Positions 1-6,686 of a stretch of DNA of 10,805 bases are shown piece by piece. The notes under the pieces are model-generated. The model had not been told where the DNA came from and ran no database searches. It saw nothing but the letters and a program-made list of their open reading frames with translations. The DNA is from CAYYFV01 sp965660075 (lineage in GTDB: Bacteria > Patescibacteriota > Gracilibacteria > UBA1369 > GCA-2718715): positions 1 through 10,805 of the forward strand of contig CBFHYO010000034.1 of assembly GCA_965660075.1 (NCBI GenBank). Reading direction: 5' to 3'. Numbering within the stretch: position 1 is the first letter of the stretch; each line of letters starts with the position of its first letter. The position numbers and the translations under genes were made by a program.

Positions 1-1143
1 ATATCTCTATCAGAAATAATTAAAACTTTTTGTTCAATATCTTGAATACTCGAAACCAAATCCTTTCGTGAGTCAACAGATTTTATAAAAACACCAGAAT
101 TTCCTTTCATAAATCCCAATCCATCCTGGATATATTTCAAGTGATGTTCATTAAAAATCTTTTCAATCTGTTCTTTTTTTTGTGTTAACAATAAAATTTG
201 CCAATTATTCTGCTTTTTTAAGTTTAAATCAGAAATAAAATCATACATTGTCGAATACCGCAAAGTAGAACTAAACATACAATGCGCATGATTAGGCTCA
301 TCTTCATTAAAAGTCGAATACCAAACTTTAACAGCATCTGTTTGGGATAAAAACTTTTCATACAACTTAAAATGCTCATCATACAAATCGATTTCATCTT
401 CGATAATAAAAATATCTTCAATCGCATATTCAGAAAGCATACCATTTTCATCCGAATCCAAAATTGGCCAAACTATAAAACTTTCCACTTCCGATACTGC
501 TAATCGAGTATCACGTTCTAAAATCTCGATTTTTTCAATTTTATCAAACTCAACACTAATTCTTACAGGATAGTCAAAATTGGCAGGAAAAATAGTTAAC
601 TGATCACCCATACAATAATACTCCCCATTATCTACCTGAACACTTTGTCCATTCAAATAATTCATAGAGATAAGTTTTTCAAAAATTTCCACCATATTTA
701 CCTGCATACCAACAGTAAACTCGGTTAAATTCCGAAAAACTTCTTTTTTGCGAGCAACATTAGATAGCACATCATCAAAAGTAGATACAATAAAACCAAA
801 ATTATCCCGCGACAACTTGGCAGCTAAATTAGTTTTACGAATAAGATTATCTCGATCTATAAATTTATCTTGGTTAGCATTCGATTCAAGTTCAAATTCC
901 TCAACATTAAATTTACTAACTACACGCAAGTGATTAACCAATGCTTCTCGTTGTTTAGTGTCATTAACTAAAATCAAAGCAGATTTTCCAAGACTTGCAC
1001 GTAAAAAATTAGCTGAACAAATGGCACGACCAGTTTCGTTTGCTAAACCAGATACAACAATTTGTCGATCTCTACTTGCCAACAAAGTAGCATTCTTTGT
1101 TAAATCATCAGACCACAAAGATAAAATATCAGACTGAGACATT
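1..1143 (-). CDS. mfd: Transcription-repair coupling factor Mfd, N-terminal part (cut by window edge)
   Basis: The frame is open from an ATG at 1143 to position 1 and gives the first 381 residues. Mfd is the ATP-dependent translocase that removes stalled RNA polymerase and recruits UvrA; full proteins are about 1,100 residues, so the RNAP-binding and helicase domains lie outside the window. Residues 1-130 look like the degenerate UvrB-like domain 1a: an LGKSALILVND segment (51-61) stands where UvrB has its P-loop, but no GxxGxGKT is present. Residues 144-226 contain the conserved VGMQV...L...NGEYYCMGDQLTIFP...PVRISVEFDKIEKI pattern of the UvrA-contacting region. The visible part ends in VLIISDRDI, like the segment preceding the RNAP-interaction domain. 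The gene starts 16 nt after dnaN and is probably co-transcribed with it. The start is the first ATG after the dnaN stop and has no SD motif. UvrB is the main alternative and is disfavoured by the missing Walker A. Confidence 0.85.
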
Positions 1144-1159
1144 TAAAAATTATTAGCGC

Positions 1160-2269
1160 CTAAATCTTTAAAGGCATTATAATATAAACAAAATTCTCGT
1201 CACTAGGACTCAAAACCTTGATTGGCGAAACGCTTTCATTTACTTCTAAAATAATTTTATCAGAAGAAATTACTTGCAGACAATCCAATAAATACTGAGA
1301 ATTTATAGAGATTTTATTAGAATCTCCAGAAATTGCAACCTCAATTTCAGATTTTTCTTCACCAACACGAGTCTCACCAGTTTTTAATACCATAGTTCCA
1401 TCACCTGCATCAAATTCAACATGCACAGAATTGTTCACTTCTCGTGCAAAAAGATTTAACCTTCGTATAGCTCCCTGCAAAACATTAGAACTCACTTCAA
1501 CTGTAGTCTTCTTTTGTGAAGGAATAATAGCCTTATAATCAGGGAACTTACCTTCTATCAACCTCGAAACAATAACAATCCCAGAAATTTCAAACGAAAT
1601 CTGCATATCAGAAATCCTTATTGTAACATCATCATCAATAGTATTAGCCAAAGTCTTCGATAGTTCTTGCATAGTTTTTGCAGGAACAATACACCCAAAT
1701 CCATCTGGAGAATCCACTTTCGATGCAATTTTAGACTCACTCAAACGATACGAATCCGTAGCTACAAAATATAAATTTTCTTGATCACAATACATATAAA
1801 CACCTGACAAAATCGGCCGTGTGCCACTCGCAGAACAAGCAAACACTGTCTGATTAACCATATTAAACAAACTACTAGCCGGTAAACTCAAACTCACATC
1901 ACCAGTAATCTCAGGAATAGATGGATAATCCTCAGACTTAAGACCCTTAATCTGAGATTTACTTTGACTAGTAATCAAAGAAACATTCAAATCATCATCA
2001 GCCTTAATCAACACATCCGTATTCGGTAATAAATTAACATAAGAACTCAAAAGTTTTGCAGGCACAGTAATAGAACCTTCCTCTAAAACCTCAACCTGAC
2101 AATTAGCACAAATAGCCACCTCCAAATTAGTCCCTGAAATCTTCAAATTATCTCCAAAAGCTTCCATAAGCACATTACCCAATATAGGCAAAGTATTACT
2201 AGAATTAATTGCTCTTGAAACAGTTGCTAGGGCCAAAGCTAATTCACTTTGCAAAACTCGAATTTCCAT
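1160..2269 (-). CDS. dnaN: DNA polymerase III beta subunit (sliding clamp)
   Basis: A complete 369-residue protein of normal beta-clamp length. The clamp is a ring-shaped dimer, each subunit built of three similar domains, that encircles DNA and tethers polymerase III and repair enzymes. Diagnostic segments in order: an N-terminal LQSELALALATVSRAI (6-21), GTNLEVAI (46-53), GTRPILSGVYM (149-159), VATDSYRLS (169-177), SRLIEGKFPDY (235-245), and the C-terminal YIIMPLKI (362-369), which matches the usual MPxRL-like ending that forms part of the partner-binding pocket. The stop is TAG. The start ATG at 2269 gives the canonical short N-terminus; no SD motif precedes it. mfd follows after 16 nt. Upstream lies a 728-nt gene-free stretch with replication-origin features, instead of the dnaA gene often found beside dnaN. 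+ strand C exceeds G in the sampled lines, so the coding strand is G-rich. Confidence 0.97.
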   Translation of the reverse strand: MEIRVLQSELALALATVSRAINSSNTLPILGNVLMEAFGDNLKISGTNLEVAICANCQVEVLEEGSITVPAKLLSSYVNLLPNTDVLIKADDDLNVSLITSQSKSQIKGLKSEDYPSIPEITGDVSLSLPASSLFNMVNQTVFACSASGTRPILSGVYMYCDQENLYFVATDSYRLSESKIASKVDSPDGFGCIVPAKTMQELSKTLANTIDDDVTIRISDMQISFEISGIVIVSRLIEGKFPDYKAIIPSQKKTTVEVSSNVLQGAIRRLNLFAREVNNSVHVEFDAGDGTMVLKTGETRVGEEKSEIEVAISGDSNKISINSQYLLDCLQVISSDKIILEVNESVSPIKVLSPSDENFVYIIMPLKI

Positions 2270-2369
2270 AATCTAAATTTACTTAATCATTCATCTAAAA
2301 CAAACTACCAAATAAAATCCATTTTTCAAGCTTTATCTCTTTCCAAATCTTTAAACATTCCCTTATTAG

Positions 2370-2399
2370 AAATAATAAAAAAATAAATTAATTTAATTA
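2370..2399. other. AT-rich putative DNA unwinding element
   Basis: Thirty consecutive positions contain only A or T, the longest such run I noticed in the window's non-coding DNA. The run abuts the triplet row at 2398-2412 on the side away from the neighbouring DnaA-box-like site. That is the position where duplex melting would be expected in a DnaA-box/trio arrangement. The role is inferred from composition and position only. Confidence 0.45.
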
Positions 2400-2429
2400 G
2401 TAGTAATAATAGTACTCCAATGTGCATAT
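2398..2429 (-). promoter_or_regulatory. DnaA-trio-like element with adjacent DnaA-box-like 9-mer
   Basis: Read on the minus strand, ATATGCACA (2429-2421, one mismatch to TTATNCACA) is followed by TTGGA, then GTA, CTA, TTA, TTA, CTA, CTA, then the A/T-only run. Orientation and order (box, short GC-containing spacer, CTA/TTA trios, AT tract) are those described for the basal unwinding system of Bacillus subtilis oriC, where DnaA loads onto 3'-GAT-5'-type trios of one strand. Five consecutive trios (2398-2412) fit the YTA pattern. The match is by eye; the box is imperfect. Confidence 0.5.
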
Positions 2430-2545
2430 TTTTTTTTCAACAGAGTTAACTTGCTTTTATACTCCACCCCATAAGTGTATACTCACCCAATTACTTTTTG
2501 CTTTCTATAAACACCTTCTATGATTTTATGTGCATTTTAATCCTC

Positions 2546-2554
2546 TTTTCCACA
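2546..2554 (+). promoter_or_regulatory. DnaA-box-like site TTTTCCACA
   Basis: The 9-mer fits the relaxed consensus TTWTNCACA and differs at one position from TTATCCACA. It lies inside the candidate origin. Confidence 0.5.
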
Positions 2555-2806
2555 TACACTTTGTCAACCAAGCCAACAAACTTCCACTTTAATGCTTTCT
2601 TAATTCAAATAATCAAACTTTTAACTTTCAACAAACCCCGTGCAAATCACGTTTATAAACCTTTGTCTAATCAAAAAAACATTGTATTTTTCTTACCACC
2701 ATATGTGTAAATTATATAAAACACCTTTCGGCTTCTTTAAAGTATATTTTGTCAAACATCCGCTTTCTTAGCACGTGCAAAACCTACCCACCTACTTATT
2801 AATCAC

Positions 2807-2815
2807 TTATTCACA
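2807..2815 (+). promoter_or_regulatory. DnaA box TTATTCACA
   Basis: Exact match to TTATNCACA inside the candidate origin, in the same orientation as the sites at 2546 and 2924. Confidence 0.6.
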
Positions 2816-2923
2816 ACTACCCATTACTTTTAAACTAAAAACGCCTAATCAACAATTTATTAACAATTTTCACACAAGCTCAATAACACCTTAAGTTAAA
2901 CGAAAAAAGCCTGTTTCCTACAC

Positions 2924-2932
2924 TTATACACA
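2924..2932 (+). promoter_or_regulatory. DnaA box TTATACACA
   Basis: Exact match to TTATNCACA, about 20 nt from the RNase J terminator, at the right end of the candidate origin. Confidence 0.6.
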
Positions 2933-2952
2933 ATCCGAATTAAAGCACATTT

Positions 2953-2982
2953 AAAAAAGCGCACAAGTTATTTGTACGCTTT
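2953..2982 (-). terminator. Intrinsic terminator of the RNase J gene
   Basis: On the minus strand, 15 nt after the rnj stop, an 11-bp stem (arms 2982-2972 and 2966-2956) closes a 5-nt loop. It pairs AAAGCGTACAA with TTGTGCGCTTT, including one U-G wobble, and runs into six T residues. The hairpin plus T-run is oriented for leftward transcription and would keep rnj transcripts out of the candidate origin. Confidence 0.85.
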
Positions 2983-2997
2983 CTTCAAATTAATACC

Positions 2998-4824
2998 TTA
3001 GACCAAAGTAATTACTGGAATAACCAAAGGTCTTCTTTGTACTCGATTAAGTATTTGTCTATCAGCAATATTTTTAATTAGCATTTCGATAGTTTCAATA
3101 TTCTTTAATTGTTTCTTTCTATGTTGTAGATTGTACTGTCTCTTAGTTTCATCCAATAATTCCTTGAGAACTTTTTTCGTAAGTCTCATAAATATAAAAC
3201 CATGTGACTGAATATCCATACTAACAAGTTTTTTAGTCTTCTTATCAATAACCGTATGCATAATAATCACTCCATTCAAACTCATGGATTGTCTTTCTGA
3301 TACAATTTTATTGGCAACACCACAAAGTGTATTAGTTTGATTGTCTACCATAGTAAAATTATCAGGAAGTTTCTTTTTAGATACTTCCGCATGACCATCG
3401 CGAACATTCAATATACTACCATTTTCAAGCAAGAACACGTGGTCTTTACGAACACCACAAGTTTCTGCAATTTCACCATGTACTTTTCTATGGTAATACT
3501 GTCCGTGCACAGGCACGAAATATTTTGGTTTTACCATTGTTAACATCATAGCTAGTTCTTCGGCATATCCATGCCCAGAAGTATGCACATCTAAGTGTTT
3601 ATTAGTAATAACTTTTGCACCTGTTTTAGATAATGCATTCATTACAACCATCAAACCTTGTTCATTACCAGGAATTGGTGATGAAGAAAAACAAATAGTA
3701 TCATTCGGAGTGATTTTTAAATCCGGGTGTTCATTTAGCGCCATTCTAGTTAACGCAGCCAAGCTTTCACCCTGAGATCCGGTACTTAAAATAAGAGCTT
3801 TTTTGGAGTGAGCTCTGTTTTTAGCTTTCTTAAGTTCACAAACCATCCCTTTAGGATATTTTAAGAAACCAAGTCTAGTAGCAATTTTAAAGTTCTGAAC
3901 CATGCTACGTCCGCTCAAAAACACTTCTCTATCATATTTTTTCGCAGCATCTAAAATTTGTTGCATACGCCCAATCAAAGACGAGAATGTAGCTATTATA
4001 AGTCTACCATTAGCATCACGAACTACCTGTTCAATTGACTCCCCAACAATTTTTTCACTCATTGTTTTACCTTGTTTTGCAGCATTAGTTGAGTCACTCA
4101 TCATTAGTACAACCTTTTTGTTTCCTAAAGACTCAATAACATCCAAATCAGCCATAATTCCATCGGCAGGAGTAAAATCAAATTTAAAATCACCTGTATG
4201 CACAATTAGTCCATCTGGAGTCTCGATAATCACACCGGTAGCATCTGGAATTGAGTGATTTACACGAAAAAGAGTCAACTTAAACACGCCAAGTTTAAAC
4301 ATTTGCTTAGGCTCGATAACATTAGTGTTAACCTTTTTATTTAATTTATGCTCTTTTAATTGAGATTCAACAAATCCCATAGATAGTTTTGTACCAAAAA
4401 ATGGCGGATTGTTAAGTCTTGGAGCGAGATAACTAATAGCACCAATATGGTCAAGATGAGCATGTGTAATTACAACACCACGTATCTTATTCACATTTTG
4501 CTCTAAATAAGAGGCGTCTGGAACTACATAATCCACCCCAAGCATATCATCTTCAGGAAATTGCAACCCCATATCGATAATAATAATATCATTACCATGT
4601 TCTAGAGCCATCATGTTTTTACCCCCAATTTCATTGAGGCCACCTAAGAATAATACTTTTAGGTGAGATTTATTTTTACGAGATTTAGATCCAAAGCGAA
4701 AAAACTTTGATTTAGAGCCCTTTTTAGGGGCTTTTGAATTGTTCGCTGCAGGCATGTCGCTGCTATGGTTAACATTACGTTTTAACCATCGATCTAAATT
4801 ACTCGACTTGTCTTTATCAGTCAT
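2998..4824 (-). CDS. rnj: Ribonuclease J (metallo-beta-lactamase/beta-CASP nuclease)
   Basis: A 608-residue RNase J, the enzyme that degrades and matures RNA by 5'-to-3' exonuclease and endonuclease action in many bacteria lacking RNase E. Visible metal-site and beta-CASP motifs: HAHLDH (121-126), H190 in VNHSIPDA, GDF (211-213), SDSTNA (243-248), LSTGSQGE (346-353), HTSGHG (414-419) and PVHGQ (438-442). The C-terminal part (about 485-608) fits the family's C-terminal domain. Typical members are about 555 residues. The surplus is an N-terminal tail of about 54 residues, rich in K, R, S and N (KKGSKSKFFRFGSKSRKNKS at 34-53), ahead of the first beta strand LKVLFLGGLNEIGG. The tail is probably disordered and could contact RNA or ribosomes; that is inference. 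The gene has its own strong promoter and terminator, so it is probably monocistronic. J1 and J2 cannot be told apart here. Confidence 0.95.
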   Translation of the reverse strand: MTDKDKSSNLDRWLKRNVNHSSDMPAANNSKAPKKGSKSKFFRFGSKSRKNKSHLKVLFLGGLNEIGGKNMMALEHGNDIIIIDMGLQFPEDDMLGVDYVVPDASYLEQNVNKIRGVVITHAHLDHIGAISYLAPRLNNPPFFGTKLSMGFVESQLKEHKLNKKVNTNVIEPKQMFKLGVFKLTLFRVNHSIPDATGVIIETPDGLIVHTGDFKFDFTPADGIMADLDVIESLGNKKVVLMMSDSTNAAKQGKTMSEKIVGESIEQVVRDANGRLIIATFSSLIGRMQQILDAAKKYDREVFLSGRSMVQNFKIATRLGFLKYPKGMVCELKKAKNRAHSKKALILSTGSQGESLAALTRMALNEHPDLKITPNDTICFSSSPIPGNEQGLMVVMNALSKTGAKVITNKHLDVHTSGHGYAEELAMMLTMVKPKYFVPVHGQYYHRKVHGEIAETCGVRKDHVFLLENGSILNVRDGHAEVSKKKLPDNFTMVDNQTNTLCGVANKIVSERQSMSLNGVIIMHTVIDKKTKKLVSMDIQSHGFIFMRLTKKVLKELLDETKRQYNLQHRKKQLKNIETIEMLIKNIADRQILNRVQRRPLVIPVITLV

Positions 4825-4847
4825 TCGATAATTTAGATTAAAATTTT

Positions 4848-4907
4848 TTATAAATTGCTACTAATTTTACAGTAGCTAAAGTCTTTATTAATAGTCGTTT
4901 CTAGCAT
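4848..4907 (-). other. Possible 19-codon upstream ORF in the RNase J leader
   Basis: Inside the predicted leader of the RNase J mRNA an ATG at 4907 opens a 19-residue frame (MLETTINKDFSYCKISSNL) that ends in TAA at 4848, 23 nt before the rnj start. A 6-bp hairpin (GCTACT/AGTAGC, 4857-4876) lies within it. There is no SD motif and nothing shows it is translated. In AT-rich leaders such frames also arise by chance. Confidence 0.15.
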
Positions 4908-4954
4908 TTCTAGAGATTCTAATTCAAATTGTTTCAGCACAAATCTCCACTTTA

Positions 4955-4984
4955 ATTATACTCGTGTACACCTATAATTGTCAA
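4955..4984 (-). promoter_or_regulatory. Sigma-70-type promoter of the RNase J gene
   Basis: On the minus strand a perfect -35 TTGACA (4984-4979) and a perfect -10 TATAAT (4960-4955) are 18 nt apart. Transcription should start near 4948, giving a leader of about 120 nt before the rnj ATG. This is the strongest promoter match I found in the window. Confidence 0.85.
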
Positions 4985-5020
4985 GCGGCCATTAAAGTTT
5001 TGCACATTTTAAGCACAAAT

Positions 5021-5029
5021 TGTGTATAA
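5021..5029 (-). promoter_or_regulatory. Isolated DnaA-box-like 9-mer upstream of the RNase J promoter
   Basis: TGTGTATAA on the + strand is TTATACACA on the minus strand, an exact TTATNCACA match. It sits between the flippase stop and the rnj promoter, about 2.1 kb from the box cluster. One exact 9-mer may be chance; a regulatory or DnaA-titrating role is speculation. Confidence 0.3.
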
Positions 5030-5033
5030 CTTA

Positions 5034-6617
5034 TCAGTTTTTTCGTAAATCTGCTAAGTTCAAAAGTCCAGTTTTCATGCTTAAGAAAGCATATAAAAGC
5101 ACTCCGAAGGTAATAGATATTAAAACTGCAAAGTTTTGCACATATGTGTACAAAAATCTGAATAACAAGTTCACAAACACACCCATAATTAAACTAATGC
5201 TTATTATAGACCAAAAACCCTTTAATTTTTGAACATACCCAGTTTCCTTATTCACATAATAATACGTTCCAATTAAAATCAGTATTTCCGATAAAACAGT
5301 CGTCCAAGCTGCAGCTACAAAACCAAATTTAGGAATAAAGAAAAGATTTGTACATACATTAAAAATCAAGCAAACAGCGTTAACCTTAAGTAATTGATTT
5401 TGTTTTTTCATTGCAACCAAACAAAAACCAAATAATGAGTTTAGAAATACAAAAAATATTGCTATTAGTACAATTTTCAAAGCCACATCAGATCCAGCCA
5501 TATATGCAAATTTCCCATTAAAATCACCTGCAAAAATTGGATCTAAGGACGTGTTCGAGCAGATTTCCATTGCTTTTTTGGCAGTTTCAGAAACAATTCT
5601 GATATCATTTTTACAATGATAACCACTCAAGTATTGTGGACTTGAAATAATAAAGGTCAATCCAAAAGCCAAAGCGATCCCCCCGATCATTATTGGAGCT
5701 GCAAGTAAATTTAGATATTTAAAACTTTTGTTAATAATATCAAAAAATCTGTCTTTATTTTTAATAAAACTATCTGTTAAGTCGGGTAAAGCAGAGTTCA
5801 TAAAAAATACAGGTATAACTGCAATAATTTCCATTATTTTTAGCGCCACGGCATAAATTCCAGCTTGTGAATTACCAACCATCCATTGGATAAACACTAC
5901 ATCGATTTTGAAATACAACTTGTTTAAAATCAAAGCCAAACCATAGGGTAAAGCATTTTTCATTAAACTTTTGATATAAGGCATATCAACTTTCAAACGA
6001 ATGTTAATTAATTTCGAAACAAAATAGTAAGTCAAACCAAGCATTACCAAATTTCCAACAACTGCAACATTGATTAATCGAGAAAATAAAACTTCTATAC
6101 TTGGGTATTGCCAAGTTTTCACCACATAAAAAATTAGTGACACGGTTGTTACTTTTCCAAGAATTTGAGCCAATGAAAACCAAATCATTTTCAGTCTATA
6201 CTGCAGCAAAGCTGAAATTGTCCCGCTACAAAGTGCCAAAGAAGTCACCAGTGCAACTAGCCATGCATTTTTTGCAATCAATGTCCCACTGTATTTTGGA
6301 ATCAAAGGAATAACAATACTTGCAATACCAAGGGTTAAAGCAATTAAAATCAGCCTAATAGTTAATACATTTGCTAGAATATGTTCATTAGAGTGTTTTT
6401 TTTCTGCCATCTGTTGAACGCAAATTGTATACAGCCCAAAGTCTGCTATAATTGCAAAAAAGCCAATCAATTCAAAAAGTGTGGTATACATTCCATACAC
6501 ATTGGTTGGCAAAGCAGAAGTTATAAGTTTGATTGATATTACACCCACCAAAGCTGTAAACAAGCGGCCAAAAACTTGCCAAAACGTATTAGAAAACACT
6601 TTTGATGATAAGCTCAT
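5034..6617 (-). CDS. Polysaccharide flippase, Wzx/MATE-like (MVF/PST superfamily)
   Basis: A 527-residue polytopic membrane protein with about a dozen hydrophobic helices spread from residue 12 to 513. The N-terminal FSNTFWQVFGRLFTALVGVISIKLIT followed by YGMYTTLFELIGFFAIIADFGLY is typical of oligosaccharide flippases that move lipid-linked glycans across the cytoplasmic membrane. The mid-protein LPYGLALILNKLYFKIDVVFI and GIYAVALKIME, and the later FGFVAAAWTTVLSE, also fit the family. Members are usually about 400-500 residues. Here a hydrophilic stretch of about 45 residues (roughly 328-375), containing Cys335 and Cys353, interrupts the helices and probably forms an external loop. It ends in TGA followed directly by TAA. 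A TATAAT lies 7 nt before the ATG, so the mRNA may be nearly leaderless. A Wzy/WaaL-like protein is encoded 2.1 kb away. The exact substrate cannot be told; a sugar-polymer exporter other than Wzx is possible. Confidence 0.85.
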   Translation of the reverse strand: MSLSSKVFSNTFWQVFGRLFTALVGVISIKLITSALPTNVYGMYTTLFELIGFFAIIADFGLYTICVQQMAEKKHSNEHILANVLTIRLILIALTLGIASIVIPLIPKYSGTLIAKNAWLVALVTSLALCSGTISALLQYRLKMIWFSLAQILGKVTTVSLIFYVVKTWQYPSIEVLFSRLINVAVVGNLVMLGLTYYFVSKLINIRLKVDMPYIKSLMKNALPYGLALILNKLYFKIDVVFIQWMVGNSQAGIYAVALKIMEIIAVIPVFFMNSALPDLTDSFIKNKDRFFDIINKSFKYLNLLAAPIMIGGIALAFGLTFIISSPQYLSGYHCKNDIRIVSETAKKAMEICSNTSLDPIFAGDFNGKFAYMAGSDVALKIVLIAIFFVFLNSLFGFCLVAMKKQNQLLKVNAVCLIFNVCTNLFFIPKFGFVAAAWTTVLSEILILIGTYYYVNKETGYVQKLKGFWSIISISLIMGVFVNLLFRFLYTYVQNFAVLISITFGVLLYAFLSMKTGLLNLADLRKN

Positions 6618-6624
6618 AAATGAA

Positions 6625-6653
6625 ATTATAAAACTACCTTAGCACTTTTACAA
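6625..6653 (-). promoter_or_regulatory. Promoter of the flippase gene
   Basis: On the minus strand a perfect -10 TATAAT (6630-6625) lies 17 nt from TTGTAA (6653-6648, four of six to TTGACA). Only 7 nt separate the -10 from the ATG at 6617, so transcription would start at or next to the start codon. The same 69-nt gap must hold the prfB promoter, for which I see no clear match. Confidence 0.6.
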
Positions 6654-6686
6654 AAAAATGCTACACTTAAACCTTAACTAGCAATC

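Larger units (their letters stand above)
2270..2997. other. Candidate chromosomal replication origin (oriC), gene-free region
   Basis: These 728 nt hold no credible gene, unlike the otherwise tightly packed window. They lie directly upstream of dnaN. Seen: two exact TTATNCACA 9-mers (2807-2815, 2924-2932), a TTTTCCACA (2546-2554), and three single-mismatch sites (2421-2429 and 2704-2712 on minus, 2866-2874 on plus). There is also a 30-nt A/T-only run (2370-2399) and a row of TAG/TAA triplets (2398-2412) next to the 2421 box. From 2461 to 2940 I count 121 C against 31 G on the + strand. Known: bacterial oriC regions are commonly intergenic, near dnaA or dnaN, with clustered DnaA boxes and an AT-rich unwinding element. 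Inferred: this is oriC. Against it, dnaA is absent from the window and no clear GC-skew reversal shows in the flanking genes. The dnaN promoter must also lie here, but I could not pick one convincingly. Confidence 0.65.

Noticed and set aside
1..1143. UvrB as the identity of the partial gene
   Set aside because: UvrB has a conserved Walker A near its N-terminus; this protein has none there. Its domain 2 region and the ISDRDI segment fit Mfd better.
2498..2710. 70-codon open frame on the plus strand in the candidate origin
   Set aside because: The product is low-complexity and family-less, there is no start signal, and the sequence has the same extreme C-over-G bias as the flanking non-coding DNA. 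It overlaps DnaA-box-like sites.
3902..4258. 118-codon open frame on the plus strand
   Set aside because: It is antisense to the conserved core of RNase J, whose catalytic motifs fix the real frame.
4857..4876. Hairpin GCTACT/AGTAGC as a transcription terminator or attenuator
   Set aside because: The stem is only 6 bp and no T-run directly follows on the minus strand. It is kept only as a leader feature.
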